DNA of 64,000 nt from Triticum aestivum (taxonomy: Eukaryota; Streptophyta; Magnoliopsida; Poales; Poaceae), in the NCBI RefSeq assembly GCF_018294505.1, contig NC_057795.1, positions 520,443,512-520,507,511 of the forward strand. Reading direction: 5' to 3'. A model generated the notes under the pieces. That model saw only the letters and a program-made list of their open reading frames with translations. It was not told the DNA's origin and made no database searches. Position 1 is the first letter of the stretch. Each line of letters begins with the position of its first letter. This document shows, one piece after another, positions 10,652-21,615 of this stretch. A program made the position numbers and the translations under genes.

Positions 10652-13600
10652 GTCTCTCATGTTGGAACTGTCGTGGGGCGGGCAAACCCGCGACAGTTCG
10701 AGAGCTTCATGATTTCGCGAGGCAGTTTGCCCCGTTGGTGCTTTGTATAGTTGAAACTCAACTCCCTAGAGATAGAGTGGAAAACTTGGCAAGAACCCTA
10801 GGTTATGATAATGCATTTGCTGTTAGTAGCTCTGGTAGGAGTGGTGGTCTCGGTATCTTTTGGAATAATGAAATAAAGATCGAAAATTTTGGTTACTCTG
10901 CTTATCACATAGATGCTCATGTTACTATGCCTGGAGCTCCACCATGGCGGCTCACAGTGATGTACGGTGAAGCAAAAGTCAGTGATAGAGGCAATACTTG
11001 GGACGTGTTGAGATCTCTCGCTGAGGATAATGATCTGCCGTGGTTATGCTTTCGTGATTTCAATGAAGTACTGAGCCTTAATGAACATGACGGGGTTGGT
11101 CATCGGTGCATGACACAGGTGAATGGTTTTAGGGATGCTGTTGACACATGTGGCCTTATTGATCTAGGCTTCTTGGGAAACAACTTGACTTTTGAGAAGA
11201 GAGTAGCCGGAGGTACATACACGCGAGTGCACCTTTATAGGGCACTTGCTACCCCATCGTGGTCCAGCATATATCCAAGAGCCGTTTTGTCTCACAAGTC
11301 TGCCACCACATCGGATCACATACCGATTTTGTTACAACTTTCACCGGCAGATGATCAGCCACGGCAAGCTAGACCTTTCAGATATGAGATGATGTGGGAA
11401 TCTCATGAGGGTTTTCAGACGACCATTGAACAACACTGGCAAGGCCCAGGAGCAACCACGGTTGCGGAATTGTGTGCAAAAATTAAAACGCTGTCAACAA
11501 ATCTGAAACGTTGGGACCGAACTACGTTTGGCAGTGTGAAGGAGGAGATCCGATCTCTAAAGCTTCAGCTAGAGAGCATGCGTGCGGACCCGTCGAGGAT
11601 GGCACCTACTCGTCAGGAGGAGAAAGTTAAAGATCGCCTGATCGAGCTCTATCACAGAGAGGAGGTCATGTGGCGTCAAAGATCGTGAATAACATGGCTG
11701 GCGGCGGGCGATAAGAACACCAAGTTCTTTCACCTACGGGCCAACAGGCGGCGCCTTAAGAACAAGATAAAATGTTTTCTAAGACATGATGGTACTACAG
11801 TAGAAGGTGCAGCAAAGATGGAGTGTATGGTAACGACCTTCTACAAAAATCTGTTCACATCAGAGGGGACAACGAATATGCATGAAGTGATTGACATGGT
11901 TCCCCCCAAAGTCACTAACGAGATGAACCAACGGCTGATGAGCGAGTACAGTAGAGAGGAAATTAAAACGGTGCTATTCCAGATGGCCCCTACTAAAGCT
12001 CGAGGACCTGATGGGTTCCCGACGCATTTTTTTAGAGACATTGGGAGCTCTGTGGGGATGAAGTGTCTACTATCATTCTGAAAATCTTGAGAGGTGAGGA
12101 AGAAGTGGAGGAGTTGAATGATACTATCCTAGTCCTCATCCCCAAGGTAACAAATCCCACACTTTTGTCCCAGTTCCGCCCTATAAGTCTATGTAATGTA
12201 CTCTACAAGATTGCATCGAAAGTTATGGCAAACAGGCTCAAGTCCATTCTTCCTATGATCATATCGGAGGAGCAGTCGACCTTTGTGGCAGGAAGGCTGA
12301 TCACAGATAACATCATCTCTGCGTATGAGTGTTTAAATTTTATGAAGAGGAATAGATCAAAGAGGAATGGGTTTTGTGCTCTTAAACTTGTCATGATGAA
12401 GGCCTATGACCGTTTGGAATGGGACTACCTCTGTGCTATCATGTCTAAACTGGGTTTTGCACCGTCTTGGGTCAACTCAGTTATGAGGATGGTATGTTCA
12501 GTCAAGTTCTCGGTTATGTTCAATGGAAAGAAACATGAGAAATTTACACCTTCACGAGGACTCCGACAGGGGGATCCAATATCACCTTAACTTTTCTTGC
12601 TGGCAGCAGAGGGCCTTTCGAACCTTTTAAAAAACCAAACAGAGTCATCTCTAGTGCATGGGATCAAAGTGGCAGATACGGCTCTGCCGGTAAGCCACCT
12701 TCTTTTCGCAGATGATAGCCTGCTGTTCGTCAAGGCTAGTGTTGAGGGGGCTATTCAAGTATCCTCTTTGTTGGAATCATACTGCAATGCTTCTGGACAG
12801 AAAATAAACTTGGACAAATCTTCGGTGTTTTTTAGCAAGGGCTGCTCACAGGGTGTTAAAGAGAGCATGAAAACTACCCTGAATGTTCACAATGAGAGTC
12901 TATCAGAGAAGTACTTAGGCATGCCTATGGATGTCGGGAGTAGTAAAAACGAGGCCTTCAAATATTTGAAGGATAGAGTTTGGAACAAAGTTAAGGGATG
13001 GATGGAAAGGGTGCTGTCATTTGGAGGAAAAGAAGTACTTATAAAGTCTGTAGCTCAATCTATCCCGGTTACTCTATGGCTTGTTTCAACCTACCTCGGG
13101 GCCTCTGTCTTCACATTAACTCCATCATACGCAAGTTCTGGTGGGGGAGTAAACGGGGCGAAAGGAAGACAAATTGGGTCTCCTGGGAGAAGATGACAAG
13201 GCCGAAATATGAAGGTGGACTGGGTTTTTGGGACATTGACCTGTTTAACCTTGCTTTGCTAGCAAGACAAGAGTGGAGAATCCTACAAACACCTGAATCA
13301 CTAAGTGCAAAAATTCTGAAAGCGCGCTACTTCCCAACTACAGACTTTCTTGATGCCTCACTAAGTAACCAACCATCGCAAATTTGGCGAGCAATCGTGG
13401 AGGGCAAGAAGATCCTCTCGCGGGGTCTTATCAAACGCATAGGTGATGGTCAGGATACTTTGATATGGCAGCATAACTGGGTTCAAAAAGAAGCGTCGCT
13501 TAGACCAATAGTTTGCTTGAGCCAACATCGGCCACAGTTTGTGTCCGAGCTCATTGATAGCGCAAATGCCAGGTGGAAGAAGGATGTAGTTCGTGCAACT

Positions 13601-14768
13601 TTCCTCCCCCGATGCGGAAGTGATCCTCAATATTCCTCTAGCCACAAGACACTTTAGAGACTCTTGGGCTTGGGATGATGAACACAAGGGCTCCTTCTCC
13701 ATACGGTCGGCATATCGGATGATCATCAACACGAAACTAAGGCGGGAGGCTTGGCTCGAGGGGCGATCAGGCGCGGCTGACAGGCAGAGAGAGGAATCTA
13801 GCTGGTCCAATATCTGGAAGGTTGCGGTGCCATCAAAACTGAAGGTATTTCTGTGGAGACTTGCACAATGTTCTATACCCACGGCGGATGTATTTCATCA
13901 TCGTAATGTGTCTACATCGCCGCGGTGTGCCATCTGTGGAGAGGAGGACACGTGGATGCATTAACTCATCACGTGCACAATGGCGCGGTGTGTATGGGCG
14001 CTAGGTGACCCGGAGCTGGTTGAGCATATTATAGCAACAACAGAACCAAATGCAAAGGCTGGCTCTTCAGTATGCAAGAATCGATGCCTCATGCCGAGTT
14101 CACGAAGCTAACTGTGACACTATGGGCTATATGGGGTGCGCGGTGAAAGCTAATCCACGAAGGGGAGCACCAGAACCCCATAGGGACTCATTCATTTATC
14201 ACACGTTTTCTGGCAGATTTGAGTGTTGTCTCCATGTCACATGAAATAACGAAGCCTAAAACAGCCCCGGAGCGGGCGCCAGTTTGGATACCACCACCGG
14301 CGGGTCATCACAAGGTAAATGTCGATGCTGCTGTTTGTAAACAACCTCCTGTTGGGGCTATACGTGCAGTTTTTTCGGGATCAATTAGGAGCATTTGCTG
14401 GGTCAGCAGCGATGGTATTCCATGGCATGACCGATCCGAACATATTGGAAGCTTTGGCATGCCGCGAGGCTATTGCTTTAGACAGGGACCTTGCACTTAC
14501 TCATTTGAAGGTAGCTTCCGATTGCCTTTCGGTGGTCAAGGACATACATACTAGTACTATGGGTACAATTGCTCCAATAGTGCAGGAGATCATCGACTCG
14601 AGCAGGGAGTTTCAGTCTTGTTCTTCCATCCATGAGAGACGTCTCTCTAATAAGGAGGCTCATGGCTTAGCTCGACATGCTTTACATTTAGGGGAGGGTC
14701 GCCATGTATGGCTGTTACACCCTCATGATACTTCTATTATTCCTATAATTAGCTCTATTGATCAATAA
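10648..14768 (+). pseudogene. LINE ORF2: endonuclease, reverse transcriptase, RNase H (broken)
   Basis: Encodes the enzyme set for target-primed reverse transcription. Domains in order are an AP-like endonuclease (CWNCRGAG, ETQ, DFNE, TSDH; about 10648-11340), reverse transcriptase (QFRPISLCN, LRQGDPISP, FADD at 12705-12716), the zf-RVT region (about 13600-13960, C-x2-C at CAICGEED) and a plant LINE RNase H (KVNVDAAV at about 14310, ending at the TAA at 14766). Lesions are an in-frame TGA at 11686, a frameshift near 12060, a TAA at 12588, and frameshifts near 13100, 13600, after 13970 and near 14390. Three catalytic sites are changed. RT motif A reads KLVMMKAYDR with GTC (Val) at 12390-12392 where Asp is expected. 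The endonuclease has Tyr (11236-11238) in place of Asp in its R-x-R-L-D-R-A-L motif. The DFNE motif is preceded by Arg rather than Gly. The initiator ATG overlaps the extended ORF1 stop as ATGA. Confidence 0.9.
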
Positions 14769-14804
14769 AGTAAAGCATGTTCTTCTAAAAAAACCTAGCT
14801 AACC

Positions 14805-15400
14805 TTGCGTCCACGTGTATTTTTTTTCTCCTATTTGATTTCAGATCAATAGGCAATATGCACGTGGGCAATCGGGTGTTCAAAGCTGGCTAACGGAGTT
14901 AGCGTACTTGATAAGGGAATATTTCCTTCAAAATCTGGAAAGAAATAACACGGATCAAATAAAAGGCAGGCTCCGCGTAAGAAGCCTTGCACATCCAGCC
15001 CGGGCGCCCCATGATCTCTTGCCATGTATTAGTCCTCAGGCTGCCTATATATACAGGGAGAAAAGACTGCTCAAAGGACCAGCCAAACCCACGTACAACA
15101 CATCCAGCCCGAAGACACCCAGCCACCACGGTCACCGCCATCACGTGCACAACAAGCCCACGCGGCAACACATCCACAAATCCATCGACCACATCCACGG
15201 CACGCAGAAACATCCAACGACCAGAACTCACGCAGCAAGAAGTAGAAGGAGAGAAGAGAGATCGGCCTCGACATCTCGTCACAACAACGCCGACGATCAT
15301 CCGTACAAGAAGCAAGCGCCTCGACAGCAACATGAACACCAAGTCGATCTTCCCGAACGGTAAAGTTATCATCTAATCACTCCTTCATCATTTATTATTG
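14805..15400 (+). repeat. Possible LTR, right part
   Basis: Continuation of 8855-9200 after the LINE. It holds a clear TATA-like box and downstream C/A-rich leader-like sequence. The right boundary is uncertain: several CA dinucleotides between 15380 and 15410 could be the LTR end, and no convincing primer-binding site follows. It may be the 3' LTR of the 5002-6929 gypsy element. Confidence 0.3.
15045..15054 (+). promoter_or_regulatory. TATA box candidate of the possible LTR
   Basis: CTATATATACAGGGAG sits between GC-rich blocks, the layout of an LTR U3/R boundary. Transcription would start about 30 bp downstream, near 15080. No open frame follows closely. Confidence 0.45.
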
Positions 15401-15762
15401 CATGCATGCATAGCATGTGGTGGCGCAGTGGAGCTCGCGATCATGCAACACTTCGTTGGCATTATCATCATCTTCCTCAAGCTAACCAAGACGACGAGGC
15501 TACTCCCGGACTTCACCAAGGCGTGGAAGATGAGGGCGTGTCGATGGGGCTGCCGGCGCACAGCCCATTGGCCTCCTTTGTGGTGGCTACCCTTGGTAAT
15601 GAGACCGACGACGTCTACTTCGTCAAGCTTGAGTCCCGGAGGCGCAGAGCTCGCAAGGATTCCGCCGTGTGCCGCGGAGGATGCCTTCACCGTGCCGCAG
15701 CGGATCGCGGCGTGGATTTCGCCAAGATGACGCCAATGTCAACTTCATCAAGCCGGCGCTAT

Positions 15763-16445
15763 GGATGACGAAGGCGTGGAGGCTCGGGACGATGGCGCCA
15801 CGGAGTTCTCCAAGATGACGCCAATGTCAACAGCATCAACCTGGTGCCGCAAGGATCATGACGGGGAGCTCACAAGAAGGACGCCCGCCATCCACTTCGT
15901 CATGGTGGAGCTAGAGGACGGGGGCATGGCGCACATTGAGGATGCGGCCGACATCTACTTCGTCAAGCAGGAGCCCAAAGGCGCAGAGCACGTAGGGATG
16001 GTGTCACGTGCCGCGGAGGATGGCGAGATGGAGCTCGCTAGGACGACGCCCGTCATCTTCTTCATCAAGCCGGCGCTTTGGAGGACGAAGGCGTCGAGGC
16101 TCGGAACGATGGCACCACGGAGTTCGCCAAGATGACGCCAATGTCAACAGCATCAACCTGGTGTCGCAAGGATCATGACGGGGAGCTCACAAGAAGGACA
16201 CCCGCCATCCACTTCATCATGCTGGAGCTAGAGGACGGAGGCGTGGCGCCCATTTAGGATGCCTCCGACATCTACTTCGTCAAGCTGGAGCCCAAAGGCG
16301 TGGAGCACGTAGGGATGGTGCTGCGTGCTGTGGAGGATGGCGAGACGGAGCTCGCTAGGACGACGCCTGTCATCTTCTTCATCAAGTTGGTGCTATGGAG
16401 GACAAAGGCCTGGAGGCTCGCAACGATGCCGCCACCATGTCGCCT
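15763..16445. repeat. 317-bp tandem repeat, two copies plus a partial third
   Basis: GACGAAGGCGT-type phrases begin at about 15763, 16081 and 16398, and CAAGATGACGCCAATGTCAA at 15811 and 16128, giving a 317-bp period. Each unit includes GGATCATGACGGGGAGCTCA and TCTACTTCGTCAAG blocks. The period is not a multiple of three, so the long open frames across the array shift frame at every copy and are probably not a protein. Confidence 0.85.
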
Positions 16446-17499
16446 TGGATGGCGGCGTGGAGCTCGCCAAGATGATGCCCAGCGCCAACACCCGGTACCG
16501 CGGAGAATCGCGGCGTGGAGCTCGCAAGGAGGACACCATCAACGTCAACAACATCAAGTTGGACCGGAGGCATGGAGCTTGCGGGAAATCACCACCAAGC
16601 CTACCTCGTCAAGATGGAGCCCGCGGCACGATGCCAAGAAGATAACACACACCCTTGGTGTTGTCCATGACCTGGAGGAGAAGATGGTGCCACATGACGG
16701 TCTCCACGACCCGGAGCCCATGAAGATGAGGCATGATGGCGAGGAGGCAATGTGACTTTGCCAACACTAACTTCTGATGGCCCCGTGAGGCGGTGCCCTT
16801 GTCTTGGAGGACCGCCGTAAACACGGCGTCCAGCCGACACGAGGCGCTACCCACACCGGCATTGCCGATACGAGCGAGCATTGGTTTTACACCGACGCCG
16901 GTCTCCATAAGAATACTCCCGCGAGGCGAACCCCTTGCATACCCGACGAAACCACTACATCGTCAAGAAGTCCGATCAGAGCAGGACCAATGCAACTTCA
17001 ACACCGACTGCATCGACGTTGTCAAGACCGATGAGGCACGACGGCGAGGGCGAACGTGGCCAACACAAAGCCATGTTTTGAGCGGCACGTGTACTAATGA
17101 GGACACGGGCTTTGCCGCCGCCGACACCATACACTCACACCATCATCATCATGCAAGGAGAACGCGAAGCGAAGACGACGAAGACGACTACACGGCTTAA
17201 TCGGAGGTGTCTCGTGGAGCAACCCGCGGGAGTAATTAACCGGGAGCTTTTCGAGGCCCCGGGAACCAGGAGACCGCACATCGCCACAGTCAGGCAGGCC
17301 GCGCTAGTAGGCCACGGAGCGCAACCATTCTTTATGGGATCTTGTAGTTTTGTTCATCCAAAGAGATAAATGAAATACTTGTTTCCCGTATCACTTTTCT
17401 TTGTGTACTATGGTACACTGGCACGCCCGCATTTTTATTTTTCCCTGGCGCATGAGAGAAATCAAACACCTACTCTTCCCTTCTCACGGAGTGCCCATA
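16446..17499. other. Unclassified sequence, no gene recognised
   Basis: GC-rich to about 17300, then AT-rich. It looks like the continuation of the repeat-bearing element at 15410-16445. Open frames on both strands are short and match no family that I know. The boundary with the Athila-like element is not sharp and no TSD is visible. Confidence 0.3.
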
Positions 17500-17504
17500 A
17501 GATT

Positions 17505-19361
17505 TTTCTCGTGTCAAACAATACTTAAGAAAGCCTTGATTTCTGCACCTATTGTCCATCCACCTGATTGGAATTTACCCTTTGAAATTATGTGTGATGC
17601 TAGTGATTATGCTATAGGTGCCATTTTAGGACAAAGAGTTGATAAGAATTTAAACGTTATCCAATATGCTAGTAAAACTCTAGACAGTGCCCAGAGAAAT
17701 TATGCTACTACTGAAAAAGAATTTTTAGCAGTTGTATTTACATGTGATAAGTTCAGACCTTATATTGTTGATTACAAAGTAACTGTTCACACTAATCATG
17801 CTGCTATTAAATATCTTATGGAAAAGAAAGATGCTAAACCTAGACTTATTAGATGGGTTCTCCTACTACAAGAATTTGATTTGCATATCATTGATAGAAA
17901 GGGAGCTGAGAACACCGTTGCAGATAACTTGCCTAGGTTAGAGAATGTTCTTGATGACCCACTACCTATTGATGATAGCTTTCCTGATGAACAATTGGCT
18001 GTCATAAATGCTTCTCGTACTGCTCCATGGTATGCTGATTATGCTAATTACATTGTCGGTAAATTTGTACCACCTAGTTTCACATACCAGCAAAAGAAAA
18101 AGGTTTTCTATGATTTAAGACATTACTTCTGGGATGACCCACACCTTTATAAAGGAGTAGATGGTGTTATTAGACGTTGTGTACCTGAGCATGAACAAGA
18201 ACATATCCTACGCAAGTGTCACTCCGAGGCTTATGGAGGACACCATGCTGGAGATAGAACTGTACATAAGGTATGGCAATCCGGTTTTTATTGGCCTACT
18301 CTCTTCAAAGATGCCCTTAAGTTTGTCTTGTCTTGCGATGAATGTCAAAGAATTGGTAATATTAGTAGACGTCAAGAAATGCTTATGAACTATTCACTTG
18401 TTATTGAACCATTTGATGTTTGGGGCTTTGATTATATGGGACTGTTTCCTTCCTCTAATGGGTATACACATATTTTAGTTGTTGTTGATTACGTTACTAA
18501 GTGGGTAGAAGCTATTCCAACTAGTAGTGCTAATCATAACACCTCTATTAAGATGCTTAAAGAAGTTATTTTTCCGAGGTTTGGAGTCCCTAGATACCTA
18601 ATGACTGATGGTGGTTCACATTTTATTCATGGTGCTTTTCGTAAAATGCTTGCTAAGTATGACGTTAATCATAGAATTGCATCTCCATATCACCCACAGT
18701 CTAGTGGTCAGGTAGAACTGAGTAACATAGAGCTTAAGTTAATTTTGCAAAAGACTGTTAATAGATCTAGAAGGAATTGGTCCAAGAAACTTGATGATGC
18801 ATTATGGGCCTATAGAACTGCATATAAAAATCCTATGGGTATGTCTCCATATAAAATGGTTTATGGAAAAGCATGTCACTTACCTCTCGAACTAGAACAT
18901 AAGGCATATTGGGCCATTAAAGAGATCAATTATGATTTCAAACTTGCTGGTGAGAAGAGGCTATTTGACATTAGCTCACTTGATGAGTGGAGAAACGAAG
19001 CCTATGAGAATGCCAAACTGTTTAAAAAAAAGTTAAAAGATTGCATGACAAAAGGATACAAAAGCGTGAGTTTAATGTAGGTGATTATGTGTTGCTATAC
19101 AACTCTCATTTAAGATTTTTTGCAGGAAAACTTCCCTCTAAGTGGGAAGGCCCTTACGTTATCAAGGAGGTCTATAGTTTCGGTGCCATAAAAATCAACA
19201 ACTTCGAAGGCACAAATCCGAAGGTGGTGAACGGTCAAAGAATCAAACATTATATCTCAGGTAATCCAATAAATGATGAAACCATTGTTTTTGAAACCGT
19301 AACCCCGGAGGAGTACATAAGGGACACTTTCCAGAACTTTTCAGACTCCAAAAAGGAATAG
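17505..19361 (+). pseudogene. Athila-like pol fragment: RNase H and integrase
   Basis: A long frame to 19080 continues in another frame to 19361 after a frameshift in an A-run near 19025-19045. RNase H includes [19 protein letters not shown] and ADNLPRL. Its third catalytic position reads TNHAAIKYL with AAT (Asn) at 17794-17796 instead of the usual Asp, so the RNase H is probably dead. Integrase follows: a zinc-binding H..H..CDEC region (about 18190-18360), then the core with Asp in FDYMG, Asp in TDGGSHF and Glu in GQVELSN, so the DDE triad is kept. The C-terminal part ends with KWEGPYVIKEVYSFGAIKI and no chromodomain, as expected for Athila. Codon use is AT-rich, unlike the GC-rich Tat elements to the right. 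Confidence 0.9.
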
Positions 19362-19452
19362 GTATGTGGTACGGTAAGTAAACCGACTCCAAAACAGTTC
19401 TAATAGTAATTTTCTCTGTTTTGGAATATTTAAGAAAATAGGAAAAAGAAGT

Positions 19453-19504
19453 AGTCCGGGAGGGCGCCCCCTACCTCGTGGGCACCTCGTGTGCTCTCCG
19501 GACT
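19453..19504. repeat. GC-rich hairpin after pol
   Basis: AGTCCGGGAGGGC at the left pairs imperfectly with GCTCTCCGGACT at the right, around a C-rich loop, in otherwise AT-rich sequence directly downstream of pol. Possible RNA structure. No function can be assigned. Confidence 0.5.
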
Positions 19505-19636
19505 CCATTTTCTTGCATGATACTTCTTTTGGTTAGTAAAAATTAATTATATAATCTCCCGAAGGTTTTGACCACCGTATCACGCAAATATCCTCTGCTT
19601 TTGTTTTGAGTTGTTTCTATCGCAGATTAGAGCACG

Positions 19637-20059
19637 ATGTCATCTCAAGACTCCGACGGAGAGAGGTATGTCTCACATCTCATTGCTGACCCAAAGACCT
19701 ATGGGGACCTATCTCCTTGTGGTCGAATTATGGATGAGGAGGAGGAGGCCCATTTGATGAGGATCAATGATTCAAGTTCGGAGGAAGAGGATGCCCCTCT
19801 ACCTCAACCTGGGGATATGCACGTGAAGTTCAAGAAGTCTAGTCTCCCTAAGAGGGCTAAACTATCTAACAACCGATCTATTCCTTCTCGTTTTCGGTAG
19901 AAAAGAAAAGGAGATTTATGTGACAAGATCTTGAAGCTGGAATCGGAGGTCGATGATTTAAAGGAGGAAATTGCTCTTCTCAATAACAATATGAAAAATC
20001 TGAAATTCCAATTGTCTTCGTCATCACCATCTCCACCACCTCCGAAAAAAGAGACATAA
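19637..20059 (+). pseudogene. Small acidic coiled-coil frame downstream of pol
   Basis: An ATG frame of 87 codons stops at TAG 19898-19900 and continues in the same frame for 52 more codons to TAA at 20057, so the intact product would be about 140 residues. The N-terminal half is acidic and serine-rich (MDEEEEAHLM, SSSEEEDAP). The part after the stop has heptad leucines (ILKLESEVDDLKEEIALLNN), predicting a coiled coil, then a Ser/Pro tail. Its position between integrase and the 3' LTR is where Athila elements place an env-like frame, but there is no signal peptide or membrane segment. Function unknown. The product could be an accessory or assembly protein. Confidence 0.5.
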
Positions 20060-20080
20060 ACACATGGGTATGGGCACTCC

Positions 20081-20114
20081 CCTTGGCAACTGCCAAGCTT
20101 GGGGGAGGTGCCCC
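20081..20114. repeat. Internal polypurine-like motif in an imperfect hairpin
   Basis: GGGCACTCCCCTTGGC pairs imperfectly with GCCAAGCTTGGGGGAGGTGCCC. The right arm AAGCTTGGGGGAGGTG resembles this element's own polypurine tract AAGCCTGGGGGAGTTG at 21602-21617. See the comparable motifs in the Sabrina-like element. Confidence 0.6.
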
Positions 20115-20379
20115 GGTATCATATCACCATCACACTCCTATCTTTACCATTTTTCTTAGTTCAATCCTTTTGGTAATACCTTAATTTATTAGAATAAAGT
20201 TTTAGTATGATTTAGTTTGAGTTTTGCTTTTATGATTCCTCTATGTAATCGAGTTCGTGAGCTATATACAATAAAGATTAGTCTTGAGTCAAGGGCTTGG
20301 TTATCTTGATATGATCTCGAGGGAATAATAGAAAAGAAAGTATAAAAAGAAATAAAGAGATCATATTGATCTTATGGAG

Positions 20380-21615
20380 AGTGATGACTTCACATATAAA
20401 GTGTATGATGAATAAAAGTTCTTGAGAATTGACAAACATAGTTTTGGTCATCGTTGCAATTAATAGGAAGTAATAAAAAAGAGAGGTTTCAGATATAAAT
20501 ATACTATCTTAGACATCTTTTATGATTGTGAGCACTCATTAAAATATGACATGCTAAAAGTTGATGTTGGACAAGGAAGACAACGTAATGGATTATGTTT
20601 TCTTATATCCAAAATAAAGTATATTGTCATGGATCATCCAACATGTTGATCTTGCCTTTCCCCCTCATGCTAACCAAATTCTTTGCACCAAGTAGAGATA
20701 CTACTTGTGCTTCCAAATACCCTTAAACCCAGTTTTGCCATGAGAGTCCACTATATCTACCTATGGATTGAGTAAGATCCTTCAAGTAAGTTGTCATTGT
20801 TGCATGCAATAAAAATTGCTATCTAAATATGTATGATTTATTAGTGTGGAGAAAATAAGCTTTATACGATCTTGTGACGTGGAAGAAATAAAAGTGACGG
20901 ACTGCATAATAAAGATCCATATAACAAGTGGCAATATAAAGTGACGTTCTTTCGTATTAAGATTTTGTGCATCCACCCCAAAAGCACATGACAACCTCTA
21001 CTTCCCTCTGCGAAGGGCCTATCTTTTATTTTTGTCTTATACCTTCATACAAGAGTCATGGTGATCTTCACCTTTCCTTTTTACATTTTATCCTTTGGCA
21101 AGCACATTGTGTTGGAAAGATCCTGATATATATACCCAATTGGATGTAAGTTAGCATGAACTATTATTGTTGACATTACCCTAGAGGCAAAAGGTTGGGA
21201 GGCAACACTATAAGCCCCTATCTTTCTCTGTGTCCGATTAAAACTCCATACCTATAAGTATTGCGTGAGTGTTAGCAATTGTGAAAGACTAAATGATGGT
21301 TGAGTATGTGAACTTGCTGAAAAGCTCGTATATTGACTCTTTCCGATGTTATGATAAATTGCAATTGCTTCAATGACCGAGATAATAGTTTGTTAGTTTT
21401 CAATAAAGTTTCTAATTCATACTTGACATTGTGAATAGATTGTTACTTTAGCATAAGAATTAATATGACAATATATATGTTGCTATTATAAGAATGATCA
21501 TGATGCCCTCATGTCCATATTTTATTTTATCGACACCTTTATCTCTAAACATGTGGACATATGTTTCGATATCGGCTTCCGCTTGAGGACAAGTGAGGTC
21601 TAAGCCTGGGGGAGT
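20380..21615 (+). other. AT-rich 3' non-coding region shared with the Sabrina-like element
   Basis: Close relative of 30620-31870. Shared phrases include TTGATGTTGGACAAGGAAGA, TTGCCTTTCCCCCTCATGCT, GAGATACTACTTGTGCTTCC and GTGGCAATATAAAGTGACGT in the same order and spacing. No open frame is conserved between the two copies, so the constraint is probably on DNA or RNA. It ends in the polypurine tract before the LTR at 21616. Confidence 0.8.

Larger units (their letters stand above)
9201..14792 (+). mobile_element. L1-type LINE, nearly full length
   Basis: ORF1 (DUF4283 plus zinc knuckle) and ORF2 (endonuclease, reverse transcriptase, zf-RVT, RNase H) are in the normal order. The element is flanked by a perfect 12-bp direct repeat ACCTAGCTAACC (9189-9200 and 14793-14804). 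It ends with AATAAAG followed by a short A-run, as expected for target-primed reverse transcription. The 5' UTR is about 200 bp (9201-9406). Removing the element and one repeat rejoins the flanks without loss. ORF2 is broken, so the copy cannot move on its own. Confidence 0.92.

Noticed and set aside
15388..16755. Possible novel repeat protein on plus
   Set aside because: The 317-bp period breaks the frame between units and no single frame covers the array.
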